Assembly (NCBI GenBank): GCA_033085395.1
Contig: JANQBS010000290.1
Span: 1 to 45,592 of the forward strand
DNA from: Xanthoparmelia taractica
Lineage: Eukaryota; Ascomycota; Lecanoromycetes; Lecanorales; Parmeliaceae
Reading direction: 5' to 3'
Length of the DNA: 45,592 bases
Shown here: positions 1 to 11,099 of the stretch, piece after piece
How the letters are laid out: the number at the start of each line of letters is the position of its first letter
Numbering within the stretch: position 1 is the stretch's first letter
The notes under the pieces: generated by a model
What the model saw: the letters and a program-made list of their open reading frames with translations, nothing else
Told to the model about the DNA's origin: nothing
The model's database searches: none
Made by a program: the position numbers and the translations under genes

Positions 1-1340
1 TCTTTTTTTAAAGCTTTTCTTTAAAGATAACGAATAGTAAAAGAAGTCTTTCGTTCACGAATATATATTTAATAAAAAAAAACCTATTCTCTATTCTTAT
101 TTTGAGCTTTGTATTCCTATATATTATACTTGAAATATATGACTCTAACTTTATTAGCAGAATTAAGAGCAATCTCTTTCTTATTTATATTGTATATATC
201 TTTCTTCTAAATATTATACTTCTAAATTACGAACTTAATAAGCTGAAATCACCGTAGTAGCTTTGCTAAATCATGGATTATAGTACGCTCTTTATCTAGT
301 GATTAATTAAATCGACTCTAGAGCTTAAGATAACGTTTTAGAAATATAGATACTTAATTATAACCTATTAATCTATGATCCCCTTTATCTACTAGTATTT
401 CATAGATTATCTCTCTAACACGTATAACTCTTGAAGGTTAATCCCACTCTGCTAGTTGTAGAATCCATAATTATAGAACTTTCTTCTCTATAGGACTTAA
501 TTTCTATTTATCTTTATGTGCTTCTTGATAAGAATAAGTCTTATTATTAATACGACGGTTTAGAGTGAAAGTAATAAGATTATAGTATCGTATAATTTGA
601 TTAATAATAGGTTTATTTTATTGAGGGTCTCTTTTATAGATTGAAAGAGTCTAATAATACTCGTTAATTGTAAGGACTAGGCGTTTCTTCTTAGGTAGCT
701 TCTTTAAAGTTATTTTCTTCTTTTGAGTTATTGATAAAGGGAGTAAGAAATATAATTTAATTATAGTGGGAATTGTAAATTGATAAGTTTATTACTTGAC
801 TTTCTCGATTATCTATATTGATCGATTCGTGCATATATATTACTATTTTAAGTGATAGAATATTAATAAAATCTTCGATCGAAATATGAAGAGATACACG
901 AATAGTAGATGTAGACTTTAAGCTAATTATTTTCAAAATACGCCCTGAGGTCGCTTCTTTGTGATAGAGTAGCGCAAATTATTAATCGATGTTTATTCGA
1001 TATTTTTGTATTCGTCCTTTTTTATATATTTCGATAAATACTATAATATTATTATCGTCGATTACGATTATCTATAAATATAGTTGAAGCGAGATTTATA
1101 TTATATTTATCGCCGAGAATAATTATTAGCGACGTTTAATTGATCTCGCCGTCGCTAGATCTTTTTATTATACTCGAGATTTACATTAATTTTAATTATT
1201 CAAGATTATACTAAGATGCACTTATTATTATACCAGATTATTCATTATTTAACTCGAAGCGAGATATATATTATAGCTAGTAACGTGTATATGAAATAGC
1301 GAGATCGAAGATCTATTGCTACTAGCAGACCTCGTCGCCG
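1..1340. repeat. AT-rich, RIP-like gene-free block
   Basis: This stretch is strongly A+T rich and dense in TA-containing words, with stops in all frames and no ORF of useful length. Its composition changes abruptly to ordinary genomic DNA between about 1300 and 1500. In Pezizomycotina this pattern is typical of transposon DNA mutated by RIP (C-to-T changes on both strands). No transposase, reverse transcriptase or terminal repeat can be recognised, so the identity of the original element is unknown. It could equally be subtelomeric or other heterochromatic DNA. Confidence 0.6.
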
Positions 1341-1881
1341 AGACGTGATTCTTCGCTCTCCGCTCGGCGCTAGGCAATCTTATCCTCGCCGAATCTCACT
1401 TCGTATAGCCTCATCGTCACGTCACAAAACACGTTCTACGGCTACGTGCACGTGTCCTACACGTGTCGTAGCTAGCTATTACGTGCTTTGCGTTGTAGTG
1501 GTTTCCATGGTATTCCAGAATCCAAAAAAAGAAATTCTGGATGTCTGTTGGGAATCACGTTAGCAACCATTACACTACGGTATTATACGAATATTTGGAC
1601 TTGAATAATGATTTAGATAGTACTCCTAAGAGTAGTAGTCGTTTTATTATCTTTTTGGGCCGAGTATTGGCCCAATCAAAAGCGGTAATAATAGTAAATG
1701 TTATTATTATTATCACGAAAAACCAAGGCAATAGGGGGAATTGAACTTATAGCTAGTGTGGTAATTGGAACGGCCTTTCAATTAGATTATACGGCCTCGA
1801 ATAATGAGAACGCTCTATTCCAGTAGATCTATTAAAAGAATTCAAAAGAGGCAATATTTTGATGGGCTAGCCCTAGCCCTA

Positions 1882-1949
1882 ATTGTGCATATCCTAGGAT
1901 TGTGCATATCCTAGGATTGTGCATATCCTAGGATTGTGCATATCCTAGG
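1882..1949. repeat. Tandem repeat, 4 perfect copies of 17 bp
   Basis: The unit ATTGTGCATATCCTAGG occurs four times head to tail without a mismatch (1882, 1899, 1916, 1933), followed by a partial ATT. Each unit contains the palindrome CCTAGG. There are no spacers, so it is a minisatellite and not a CRISPR array. It lies between the AT-rich block and the PKS promoter. Confidence 0.95.
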
Positions 1950-2496
1950 ATTAACGAGTAGGACACCGTTTCGGGAGATCCGAGAATGCGGGTAAAAAAT
2001 GATTGGCGTCCTCATCGTACCAGAGCACTTTCATCGTTGGAGCGCACGAGAAATCTATCGCCACTATCTGCATAGTCATTCTACTCAGTAAGTAACCCAT
2101 CAGCATGAGATAGGTCAAAATGGACAATGATTGGTCGACTGACAGTAGGTTAGTGCTCACCGGGTATCAAAGAACGAACTGCTTGCCAATGATAACAATA
2201 TTCAACCATCCCACCAACAGAAAGATAGATGAAAGTATGACGTACGTGATGGATGCTGCAAGCAGATTTTCAACGACAAGGCTGCCGGCGAGGCCGACAG
2301 GATCATCACTGGGAGACCTTACCTACAAAGCCAACAGAATCTCTGCATCCAACATTCATCTTCTCTATCAAATCTTGTTCCACTACGAGCTGGCTACTCG
2401 TAGAAACGGATTGGCCAACGTAAGGGTAGCTAGCCATTACCTCTTTTCTCTTCAACAAAGCACCCCCCCCCACCCAAACCTTCAAACTGCTCCTCT

Positions 2497-2504
2497 TATA
2501 AGTA
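2497..2504 (+). promoter_or_regulatory. Possible TATA box of the PKS gene
   Basis: TATAAGTA lies 44 bp before the proposed PKS start codon, just downstream of a C-rich stretch (about 2462-2475). The sequence and position suit a core promoter element, but the implied 5' leader would be very short. No transcription start is known. Confidence 0.4.
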
Positions 2505-2540
2505 TCTGGCATTAGACACATTCATGACCAAATATCAATC

Positions 2541-5500
2541 ATGTCTCGAAAAAGTGAGAGTGACATTGCCATCATTGGCATGTCGTGTCGTGTAGCTGGC
2601 GCCAATTCTCCCTCTGAATTCTGGGATCTTCTGGCCTCTTCAAGAGATGTACAAAGCCAAATTACCCGCTTCAACAGTCAAGGCTTTTATCATCCCAACG
2701 GCGGGCCACGAAAAGGTCTCACAAATGTGGACAAAGCTTACATGCTTGATGACAGCCTCATCGACAAATTTGACAACGCCTTCTTTTACATTACGCCCCA
2801 AGAAGCGATTGCAATGGATCCTCAGCAGCGTATGCTCTTGGAAATCGCTTATGAAGCCATCGAGAGTGCTGGTATACCTTTGGATGCTTTTTCTGGCACG
2901 GACACGGCCGTGTTCGCAGGTCTGTATACGAAGCACATGCGGTACATGCAGTCGCTGATCGTCTGGATCAGGAATGGAAGGCTGCGAGTATCATACAATT
3001 GCCGGTCGGGACCTTGATGACACCCCTCGGTACCTGGCTACGGGCACCCCAACCTGTATGGCGGCCAATAGAATCAGCTACTTCTTCGATCTATCCGGTC
3101 CTAGTATGTCCGTCGACACAGCATGTTCGTCAGCCATGGCAGCGTTACACCAAGCCGTGCGCGCCCTCCAGCACGGCGATTCCAAGATGGCCATTGTCTG
3201 CGGCGCCAAACTAATTCTAAGCCCGGACATGTTTATCCCTTCCTCCGAGCTAGGTTTTCTCAGTCCTACTGGCAGATGTCATACCTTTGACGCTACAGCC
3301 GACGGCTATGGTCGAGGTGAAGGAGTGATCGCGTTCCTTCTGAAGCCTTTGAAAGAAGCCATTGCAGATCGAGATCCCATCCGTGCAGTCATCAAGGGGA
3401 CACGATTGAATCAAGATGGTAAGACGCAAGGCATTACTTTACCATCAGCTGACGCTCAAAAACGCAACATGCAAGCTCTATATGAGGAATTATGCATCCT
3501 TCCAGCCGATATTCAGTATCTAGAGGCTCACGTAAGTCATTCTGGTCCACGGCCCACAAGCGCATCTAACGTGTCCTAGGGCACCGGAACGGCAGCGGGT
3601 GATCCTCTGGAGTTCTCTGCCATTAATTCAGTATATGGCCAATGCTATCATGCTATCGATCCTCTAGTGATAGGCTCTGTCAAGAGTAATATCGGGCACC
3701 TCGAGGCATGCTCCGCGCTTGGGTCAATCATGAAAGTCGCTCTGTGTCTTGAAAGAACCCAGATCCCACCTCAGATGAATTTCAGAGTCCCCAATCCGAA
3801 GATCGATTTCCAAAATGTTGAGATACCAAGTCAAATGACCTCCTGGCCGACAGCGAATAAGGGAACTCGAAGAGCGGCCGTCAACACATTCGGAGCTGGT
3901 GGCACGAATGGCCATGCTGTTCTAGAAGCATACTCAGGCGAACTGCCAGAAACCTCTACTCTCGATAGAAGGCCATACTTGTTCAAGATTTCCGCGGCGG
4001 ATGATATTTCTCTCAAGCAGTCTTCATTGAGATTTGCAGATTACGCCGATGCCTCCAAGCCTGCGCTTCGTAACCTTGCACACACCATGCTTGCCTGCAG
4101 GTCAACACTCAAGAAATCGGTTTTCTTCGTAGCAGACAGCCATGAAGAAGTCGTTGCAGCGTTGCGCAGGGATGATCACCGTATTTATGCAAAGCCCCGT
4201 GAAGTCCAGCGAGAGCTCATATTCCTTTTCACTGGTCAAGGTGCTCAATGGGTACAGATGGGACTTTCTTTAATTAACCATTGCTCCTTGTTCAAATCTG
4301 TCCTAGAAGAATGTGACCATCTACTGTCAGAGCTACCTGATCCTCCAGCATGGAGTATCATAGAAGAACTTTCCAAGGCCAAGGAAACCTCCAACATCTA
4401 CAAGGCGGAGTTTTCTCAGCCGCTCTGCACCGCTCTTCAGCTGGGTCTGGTGGCCGTGCTGGAATCTTGGGGAGTGACTCCAGAAGCGGTTGTCGGGCAC
4501 TCTTCCGGGGAAATCTGTGCAGCGTATGCTGCGGGTATACTTTCGTTGCGAGATGCGATGGTAGTATCCTACTACCGCGGTCTTGTACTGTGCGGCCACC
4601 CGACCCAGCGCTCGGGGGGCTCTATGTGTGCTGTTGGCCTCAACGAAGGTGATGCAAAGACTCTGATCGAGACTTTTGCAGGTCGCGTTCAAATTGCGGC
4701 TGTCAACTCGCCAAGTAGTTGTACACTTTCTGGAGACGCTGATGCGATCAGAAAGATAGTGGAGCAGCTTGTCAAGGAAAAGCGGTTTGGTCGAGAGCTG
4801 AAGGTTGGCCAAGGTATGGTCTGACTCATCTCCACTTATACTCCAACTGAACTTCCCTCTAGCCTACCACTCGCATCATATGCTCCCGCTGGCTGCGAGA
4901 TATGATAGCAAGCTTGCACAGGCGACGGTGACTCCTCTACTTAAGAACGCAAGATGTATCATGTACTCTTCCGTCTACGGTCGTAGAATTGATGCATCGG
5001 AATGCGTTCCATCTTACTGGAAACAGAACATGATATCAACAGTCAACTTCCAGGCGGCGTTGGGAGAGTGCATTCATGGTCACCCTAATGCAGCGACGAT
5101 CATTGAGATTGGACCTCATTCAGCATTGAAGGGACCGGTGCAAGAGAGCCTCCACGTGCTAGGGAAATCCGGTATAACCTACTTGCCCACTTGCATGCGC
5201 GGACAGCAGGATTTTGAAACCCTTCTCTCTAGCGCCGGAGTAATGATCGGGATCGGTCTACCGCTCCAAGTTTCCAACATCAATGCTCGGGGTAGTTTTG
5301 ACGGCCTGCAATATTGCTATGAGCCTGGCAAAACCCTTCCCGATGCTCCAAGTTACCAATGGAACCACTCACAAGGCTTTTGGGCAGAGTCACGGGTCAG
5401 TCGTAATGTACGATTTCGGAAGTTTCCGCGACATCAACTACTGGGTTCCCGTTACGTAGATGACATTCCAAACTGTCCCAGTTGGAGGAATCGGCTTATG

Positions 5501-8500
5501 CTGAAGGAACTTCCCTGGCTTGAAGAACTCAAGGTACGCACCGTGATGTGGAGATAACAGGTGTTCTAATTTCTTGTACAGGCTCAAGGACTCACAGAAC
5601 TGCCCGGCGCGGCATACCTTCTCTTGGCACTAGAGGCTGCCCGTCAGCTTTCTGACGACCCACAGTCCGAGAATAGTTCATATGGCTTGTCCAATGTCAA
5701 GGTTGAGCGATCGCTACCGCTCTCCGTCTTCTCTGACCCAGAAACCGTAGTGGAAGCCCAGTTGATTGCTAGAAAGATGGATGCGATGAACAAGTTTACA
5801 TTCGAAATTTTCTTTCAGAATCTAGCAGAGGGGAACTCATGGACAAGGCATTGCTCTGGCAACCTTGAGACACAAATCATTATCAAGCCTTCGAGCCTCA
5901 ATCTCCCCAACCAGTCTCACGACCAAGCTTTGATGGACCAGGCCCAGGCATTGGAGCCGACTGTTGGAGCAGGCCTTAGATACCTGAATTTGGGCCGAGA
6001 AGGCTCATCCGGAGAGTTCAGATGCCACGGAGACGAACTTGAAACATACGCTCTTAATCCCTCGATACTGAATTGCGTTCTAAGATTACTGCCAATGTCC
6101 CTTTTAAGCCTAAGGGTTCTGGCTGAATATCAGTTGTCTTCACTCGCTTCGTTGACGGTGTCAACTGGGCCGCAGCGAGCGAGCTGCGGGTATTTCTATA
6201 CTCGCGTCAAGCCTTCGTCTTTTGGCTTTGTAGACAGCGATAGCGAGATTCGTCAATTTGACAAGGTCGTATCATTGAAAGGCATCCGGCATCAAGCAGC
6301 GAAAGTGCTTCACCAGAAGCCAGCCATGAATCCACTATTCTTCCAGCCAGTCTTGCTTCCGGATATTACGACCCTATCGGCTACTGAGACCATGCATCTG
6401 GAGCGATGCGCGGAACTCTTGACCCACAAGTGGCCCATGTGCGATGTCAAGATCGATGACGTCCCCCAGAATAGCACTACTTCTATCCTTGAGGCCTTTG
6501 GTACAGCGAATGGCGAAGCAAGGCAACGCTTTCGATCAATTACATGCTCCTCGAAACCGCCAGATATCATCTCAAATCGCATACGGCTGGTCGATGGCTC
6601 TGATACGAGCAGCAAATATCACATGATCTTCACACAAGATGCCTCTGCAGCAGTACAGCTGAGCGATCAGCTACACCCTGGAGGCTGCTTGTGCATCCCG
6701 AAGGCGCATATGCAGGATCTCGAATCGAACCAAAGCGTATCTCTGGAAATCGTTTGTGATATTATCGACCTGGGCTTAGACCTCTGGCTGCTTCTTCGCA
6801 AGTCTACAATTCCTGTTCCGGTATGCGCCAATCGGAGAGTCGTGATGTTTATGGATCAACTTAGAGTACCCCTTCTCAATGCCCTTGAGAGCAATGAGAC
6901 TGTTGCCTTGGAACCTGCGGCAGTAACTCGTTTCTGCAAGCAAAGCGGTTCCACAAAGTTTGATGCCATAGTCATTGACTGTCCAGAGAAGCCAGTCATT
7001 ACCACATGGACAGGGGCCGAGCTTTTGCCATGGTTGCAAACCCTCCTGAAGTGTGCGCAAAGCATCCTATGGGTGACACGTAATGGCCATAAAACCTCTT
7101 TTTCCAATGTCGGAGGCAGTCTCCTCCGCACGCTTCAGACGGAGCAACCTTCTCTCAGGATATCGTGGCTTGTGACCAATGACATGGCAGACAAAAACCC
7201 GGGTTCGTTTGCAACACAGGTCGAACAAGCATACGCACGAATGATTGATGGTGAGCGTGAGCTGTTAAGGACAGCCGGAGATTTTGGTAAAGAGGTCTTG
7301 CGTTATTTACCCGATGACTGCCTTTCTGCCTATGCTGGTTTGGGCCTTCCTCAAAAGGTGCGAAGCCCATTAGGTGAGGCCGATTACTCGCTCGGGTTCG
7401 CAGCGCCCGGGGAGCCCGTTATTCTTTCTCATAAAGCCAGCCTTACCCAGACGATGAGCGGCGAAGCTATCGAGATCTTAGTCGATGCATCGGTGGTTGA
7501 CCTCACGACTCTACGCATGGTCAACGGTAAACCCAATCTTGTAACTTCTCAACCTCATTCTGGATTGTTCTTCGCTGGCAGAGTACTACACAGCCAAGAC
7601 CCAGATTTCCCTCCCGAAGCTCGCGTAGTTGGCTGGCATCCCGATCATATCCATCGGAACAGAGTAAGCGCCGGATCTAATCATGTGTGCCAGTATCCGA
7701 GTTCAATACAGCCTTCGCAGGCGGCGTTGAAATATGCAATTGTAGCAGTTGCATCTTGTATTGTCGATGGAGTTGCAAGAGCTCGTCCGGGTGAGACCTT
7801 TCTACTCGACGTTCAAAACCCCCTCCTGGACGCCATCAAGCAAGCTTGCAGCCGATTGGGAGCGTCTGTGCTTAGTTTATACGCTGGGTCGAGCGCCGAT
7901 TTTGTCATAACTTTCCATGGCCCCGATGGCATCCGCGTTAACGACATACCAATCAATATCACCCACTACCTATGCTCAGATCGTGGCAGAGCAATAGTAC
8001 AGCAAGATTGGCAAAAGTTGGCCTATACGCCATTGGAATTGAATGAGTATGACATTGCGAACTACAAGGAGGCATTCGACAATACCACGCAACCTTATTC
8101 AACCGTTCTCCTTTATCGCAACGCAGCAACCATCCTCGACCATGTGCCTATATACAACAAAGAGGCGCACACGTTTACGAAGCATGCCAGCTATATAGTG
8201 ATAGGCGGACTCGGAGGCCTTGGCCGCTTTATCTGCTCATGGATGATCGAAAATGGAGCCAAGCATATAACGGTCATATCTAGGAGCGGCGCAGGCACTC
8301 AGGAGTCAAGAGGGGCATTGTCCGCTATGAACGCTTCTGGTGCATCCGTTCAATGCATCAAAGCAGACGCCTGTGATCGCAAAGCGATTTCCCAAGTCCT
8401 CTGCGGCATTCGCAGCGAACGTCTTGTCAAAGGCATCATCAACCTAGCCATGGTCCTTGGAGACGCACCGATGGCTACCATGACTGCCGAGGACTGGGAT

Positions 8501-9455
8501 CGTGTCCTACGTGTTAAGATCAAATCTAGCTGGATCTTGCATGAAGAGACATCGCAGGACGCTTTAGATTTCTTCATCTTGTTCTCATCCATCGCGAGTG
8601 TCCTTGGCAACAGGAATCAAGCCAGTTACAATGTAGCTAATGCTTCTTTGAATGCATTAGCGGAGTACCGGCAATCTTTGGATCTTCCTGGGATATCTGT
8701 GGCTTTAGGTGCTATGAGTAAGTCTTCTCATGCCTTCGATTCTGCAGTTCTTCTTGACCGTAGCTGCTGAGATTCACGATGATGAAGCTGACATTCGTTT
8801 GCTAGCCGACATGGGCGTCCTCTATAGTCTCTCCAATCCGAACATGCTGCAAATACTGAGCCGCAGTGGGCTGACTCACCTCACAAAGTACCACCTCGGC
8901 AAGATCATGGAGGCAGCAATCCTCGAATCTCCACGCCGGGACCGTTCTCTGATACTCACCGGGCTAAACATGTTCGAACGTGAAGCAGATGGAACCCTCA
9001 CTGGTCGTAGCGATCCTCTCCTGTGGACCGAGTGGCCTGAATTTGGGCATCTGCAGGAGTACAAGCTTCCGAGAACTGAAGGCGGGGACAAAATTGATAA
9101 AGCGCCGCTCAAGGACCAAGTAGCTGCGATACGGCACAAGGGAGATACGGGACAGCTGAGGGATGTCGTTAGACATGCCTTCTTGACCTTTTTGTCGCAA
9201 TTGCTTGGCTTTGGTGTGGATGCCTTTGATCCATCGCAGGCTCTGGGAATGTATGGTATCGATAGTCTGAGTGGGGTTTCATGCCAGTATTGGTTTCATA
9301 AAGGTACGGCCGCATTGTGAAACGGGTCAAAGTTCTATGACTGACATCACGCCACAGAGCTTGAAGTCGACGTATCCGCTGGCGAGGTCCTGGGAGGAGA
9401 CTCGATTGAGGAGATCATCGATAGAGTTTCCCAGAGACTGAGCCAGGATTCTTAA
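2541..9455 (+). CDS. Highly-reducing-type polyketide synthase with degenerate DH and ER regions
   Basis: Large iterative type I PKS that would condense malonyl units into a polyketide in the cytosol. I place seven exons: 2541-2919, 2972-3531, 3580-4813, 4863-5533, 5582-8717, 8764-9303, 9358-9455. The introns are 46-54 bp and all phases agree, giving 2205 residues. KS (about 8-420) has Cys178 in DTACSS, His313 in EAHGTGT and His353 in SNIGHLEA. AT (about 540-860) has Ser621 in GHSSGE and an AYHSHHM motif. The DH region starts near His915 (HQLLG). The catalytic His of HxxxGxxxxP is Leu947, and the Asp of HPxxLD is Asn1112, so DH is probably inactive. A pseudo-KR/MT-like linker follows. The ER-like stretch (about 1550-1740) lacks the GGVG NADPH loop and most of the Rossmann half. 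KR is intact (GGLGGLG at 1823-1829, Tyr1964, Asn1968). ACP carries Ser2161 in GIDSLS, and the protein ends about 44 residues later with no release domain. Exon 1 begins with the usual KS start, DIAIIGMSCR. Confidence 0.93.
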
Positions 9456-11099
9456 TGCGTCTTGTGTCTATGCTTCTTTAAAGCTCGTACCAGACGCGGG
9501 TTCTTTAGCTTTGAATAACAAGACTGACTATCACAACCTACATTCATCTGCGAGCCACCTTCTGGCATCTTGGTCCAACTCAGCTACCATGGCTTCTTGA
9601 ACATAATTGCGCGTCTTCATAAATGTTTTACATTGCCCAGCTAAGAACAACTGTCACTATGGCGGCCCCTCGCCATGTCCCAGTCCCAAGTATTTGCTAC
9701 AAGAGCTTCGCGTTGGGTAACCATATTTCTCCATGCCTTGTCAACCACTGCTGTATACAGGGTCCTCGCCGCGAAGCGTTTCAACAGCCATTCCATGGTC
9801 AGCAACCTCGGCGGCTCAGTGCCGCCCACATCATGTTGATACACGGTAGACCCCTGTTGGAGTCTTCACCTGCAACACCAAAATACAACCCTTGGCTTGG
9901 GTGTCCGGCTTGGGTGTCCGGCTTGGCGGACTGGGCTCGGACGGGGACATATATAAGCTAATGCCGTCCTGTATACAAATTTCTAGTTGATCTATCAAAA
10001 AGGCGATCCTGCATCTATCTAAGCTGTCTGCACTGCGTCACTCAAAGAGTCTATATCATGTAAAGTTCGATTTCTACACATAAAAGTAAGACTTGCAGGA
10101 AATGCTCAGCAAGCCATGGGAATGTGTTTGATACTCGAGTGATTCTTGGTCATTTGGTTGATATATCCAGCAGATTGAACTCTGGTTCCAATCCATGAAT
10201 GGCAACGGGACGTTTGAATTGCATTGAAATGCAGATTATATTGTCACGATCAATGACTGCAAGCCTCAGACAGGCCCGCCCACTTACCTGCGCGGCTTCT
10301 GTGGCCATGGAACAATCGTAATATATTAGATTGGTGGCGTTGGCGGAAGGTGCAAAACGCGTGCCTTGCAAAATTTGCTTTAATGACATGTTTCTGTGGT
10401 GGTGCGTGGCAATATCTAGAGTGGCAGTCTTTCACTGCTTCATTTAATCCTCACCCACAAGAGTAGAGCATGGAATAAAGCACGTGCGTATGCACAACTC
10501 TTTCACAAGCTTCAGTATCCAGCCATTCTCGGCTCTGGCTTGTCTTAGGGTGCCTTTGCAACTGAGAGGCGTTTCCTTATAGAGGAACAAGTAGGTTTCC
10601 TTAGGGTTTGTAGCCCCAGTAGCCTTTCCGAAGCAGTCCGGATGTCAAGCCCCCCAAAAGTGATACGCTTTGCATGGTTTGGATGTGGATCTTAGTGGAG
10701 CCTGATCTCGAATTTGAATGTTGGCTTGTGGAAAGTCTCGATAGTGGAGCGGTCGGGGCTGGAGACGTGTTGATTTTGGGGAAAGATAGGCTCGATATAG
10801 GCTGGTTGGATAATTGGTCATGCAGCAGCGTGCTTCTTGACATGGCAAAACGAGGGAGGAATATGATGGAGGCGTAGGCATATGGCTGCACGTGATGCGA
10901 GCCTGGAACATGCTCAGCCTTATTCTATATTTCGATCTATACTATTCTAGGTTTAACGCGGTAAGCTGAGGTGAAACAATCCAAACATACCAGACACTTT
11001 GCGCCAACATGAATCAAGGAGGCGGTCCAGCCAACACCGTGTACAAGAGCCTTTACCACCACACTCTTTCAAAGTCTCTAAGAGGATGATATAATATAT
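9456..11099. other. Intergenic region, no recognised gene
   Basis: Spans the 3' side of the PKS and the 5' side of the DUF3405 gene. The only structure I see is a 13-bp direct duplication (GCTTGGGTGTCCG at 9895 and 9908, with a partial third copy) and TATA-like words near 10924 and 11089. A 79-codon minus-strand ORF at 10150-10389 contains a GTAAGT word but resembles nothing I know. Confidence 0.5.

Larger units (their letters stand above)
1341..2540. other. Intergenic region upstream of the PKS
   Basis: No recognisable gene. Composition moves from the AT-rich block towards normal. A small inverted repeat (CCAGAAT with ATTCTGG, around 1513-1539) and a 17-bp tandem repeat are present. The last 600 bp should hold the PKS promoter. 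The short ORFs here match no family I know. Confidence 0.5.

Noticed and set aside
1882..1949. CRISPR-like array
   Set aside because: The 17-bp units are directly adjacent with no spacers, and the organism is a fungus.
6310..7131. Minus-strand frames within the PKS
   Set aside because: They are shadows of the long plus-strand coding exon, with no motifs of their own.
2541..9455. Non-reducing PKS
   Set aside because: The KR, the DH- and ER-like regions and the lack of SAT, PT and TE domains place it in the highly reducing lineage.
10150..10389. Small minus-strand gene with a GTAAGT word
   Set aside because: The only nearby acceptor gives an intron of about 31 bp, too short, and the protein matches nothing I know.
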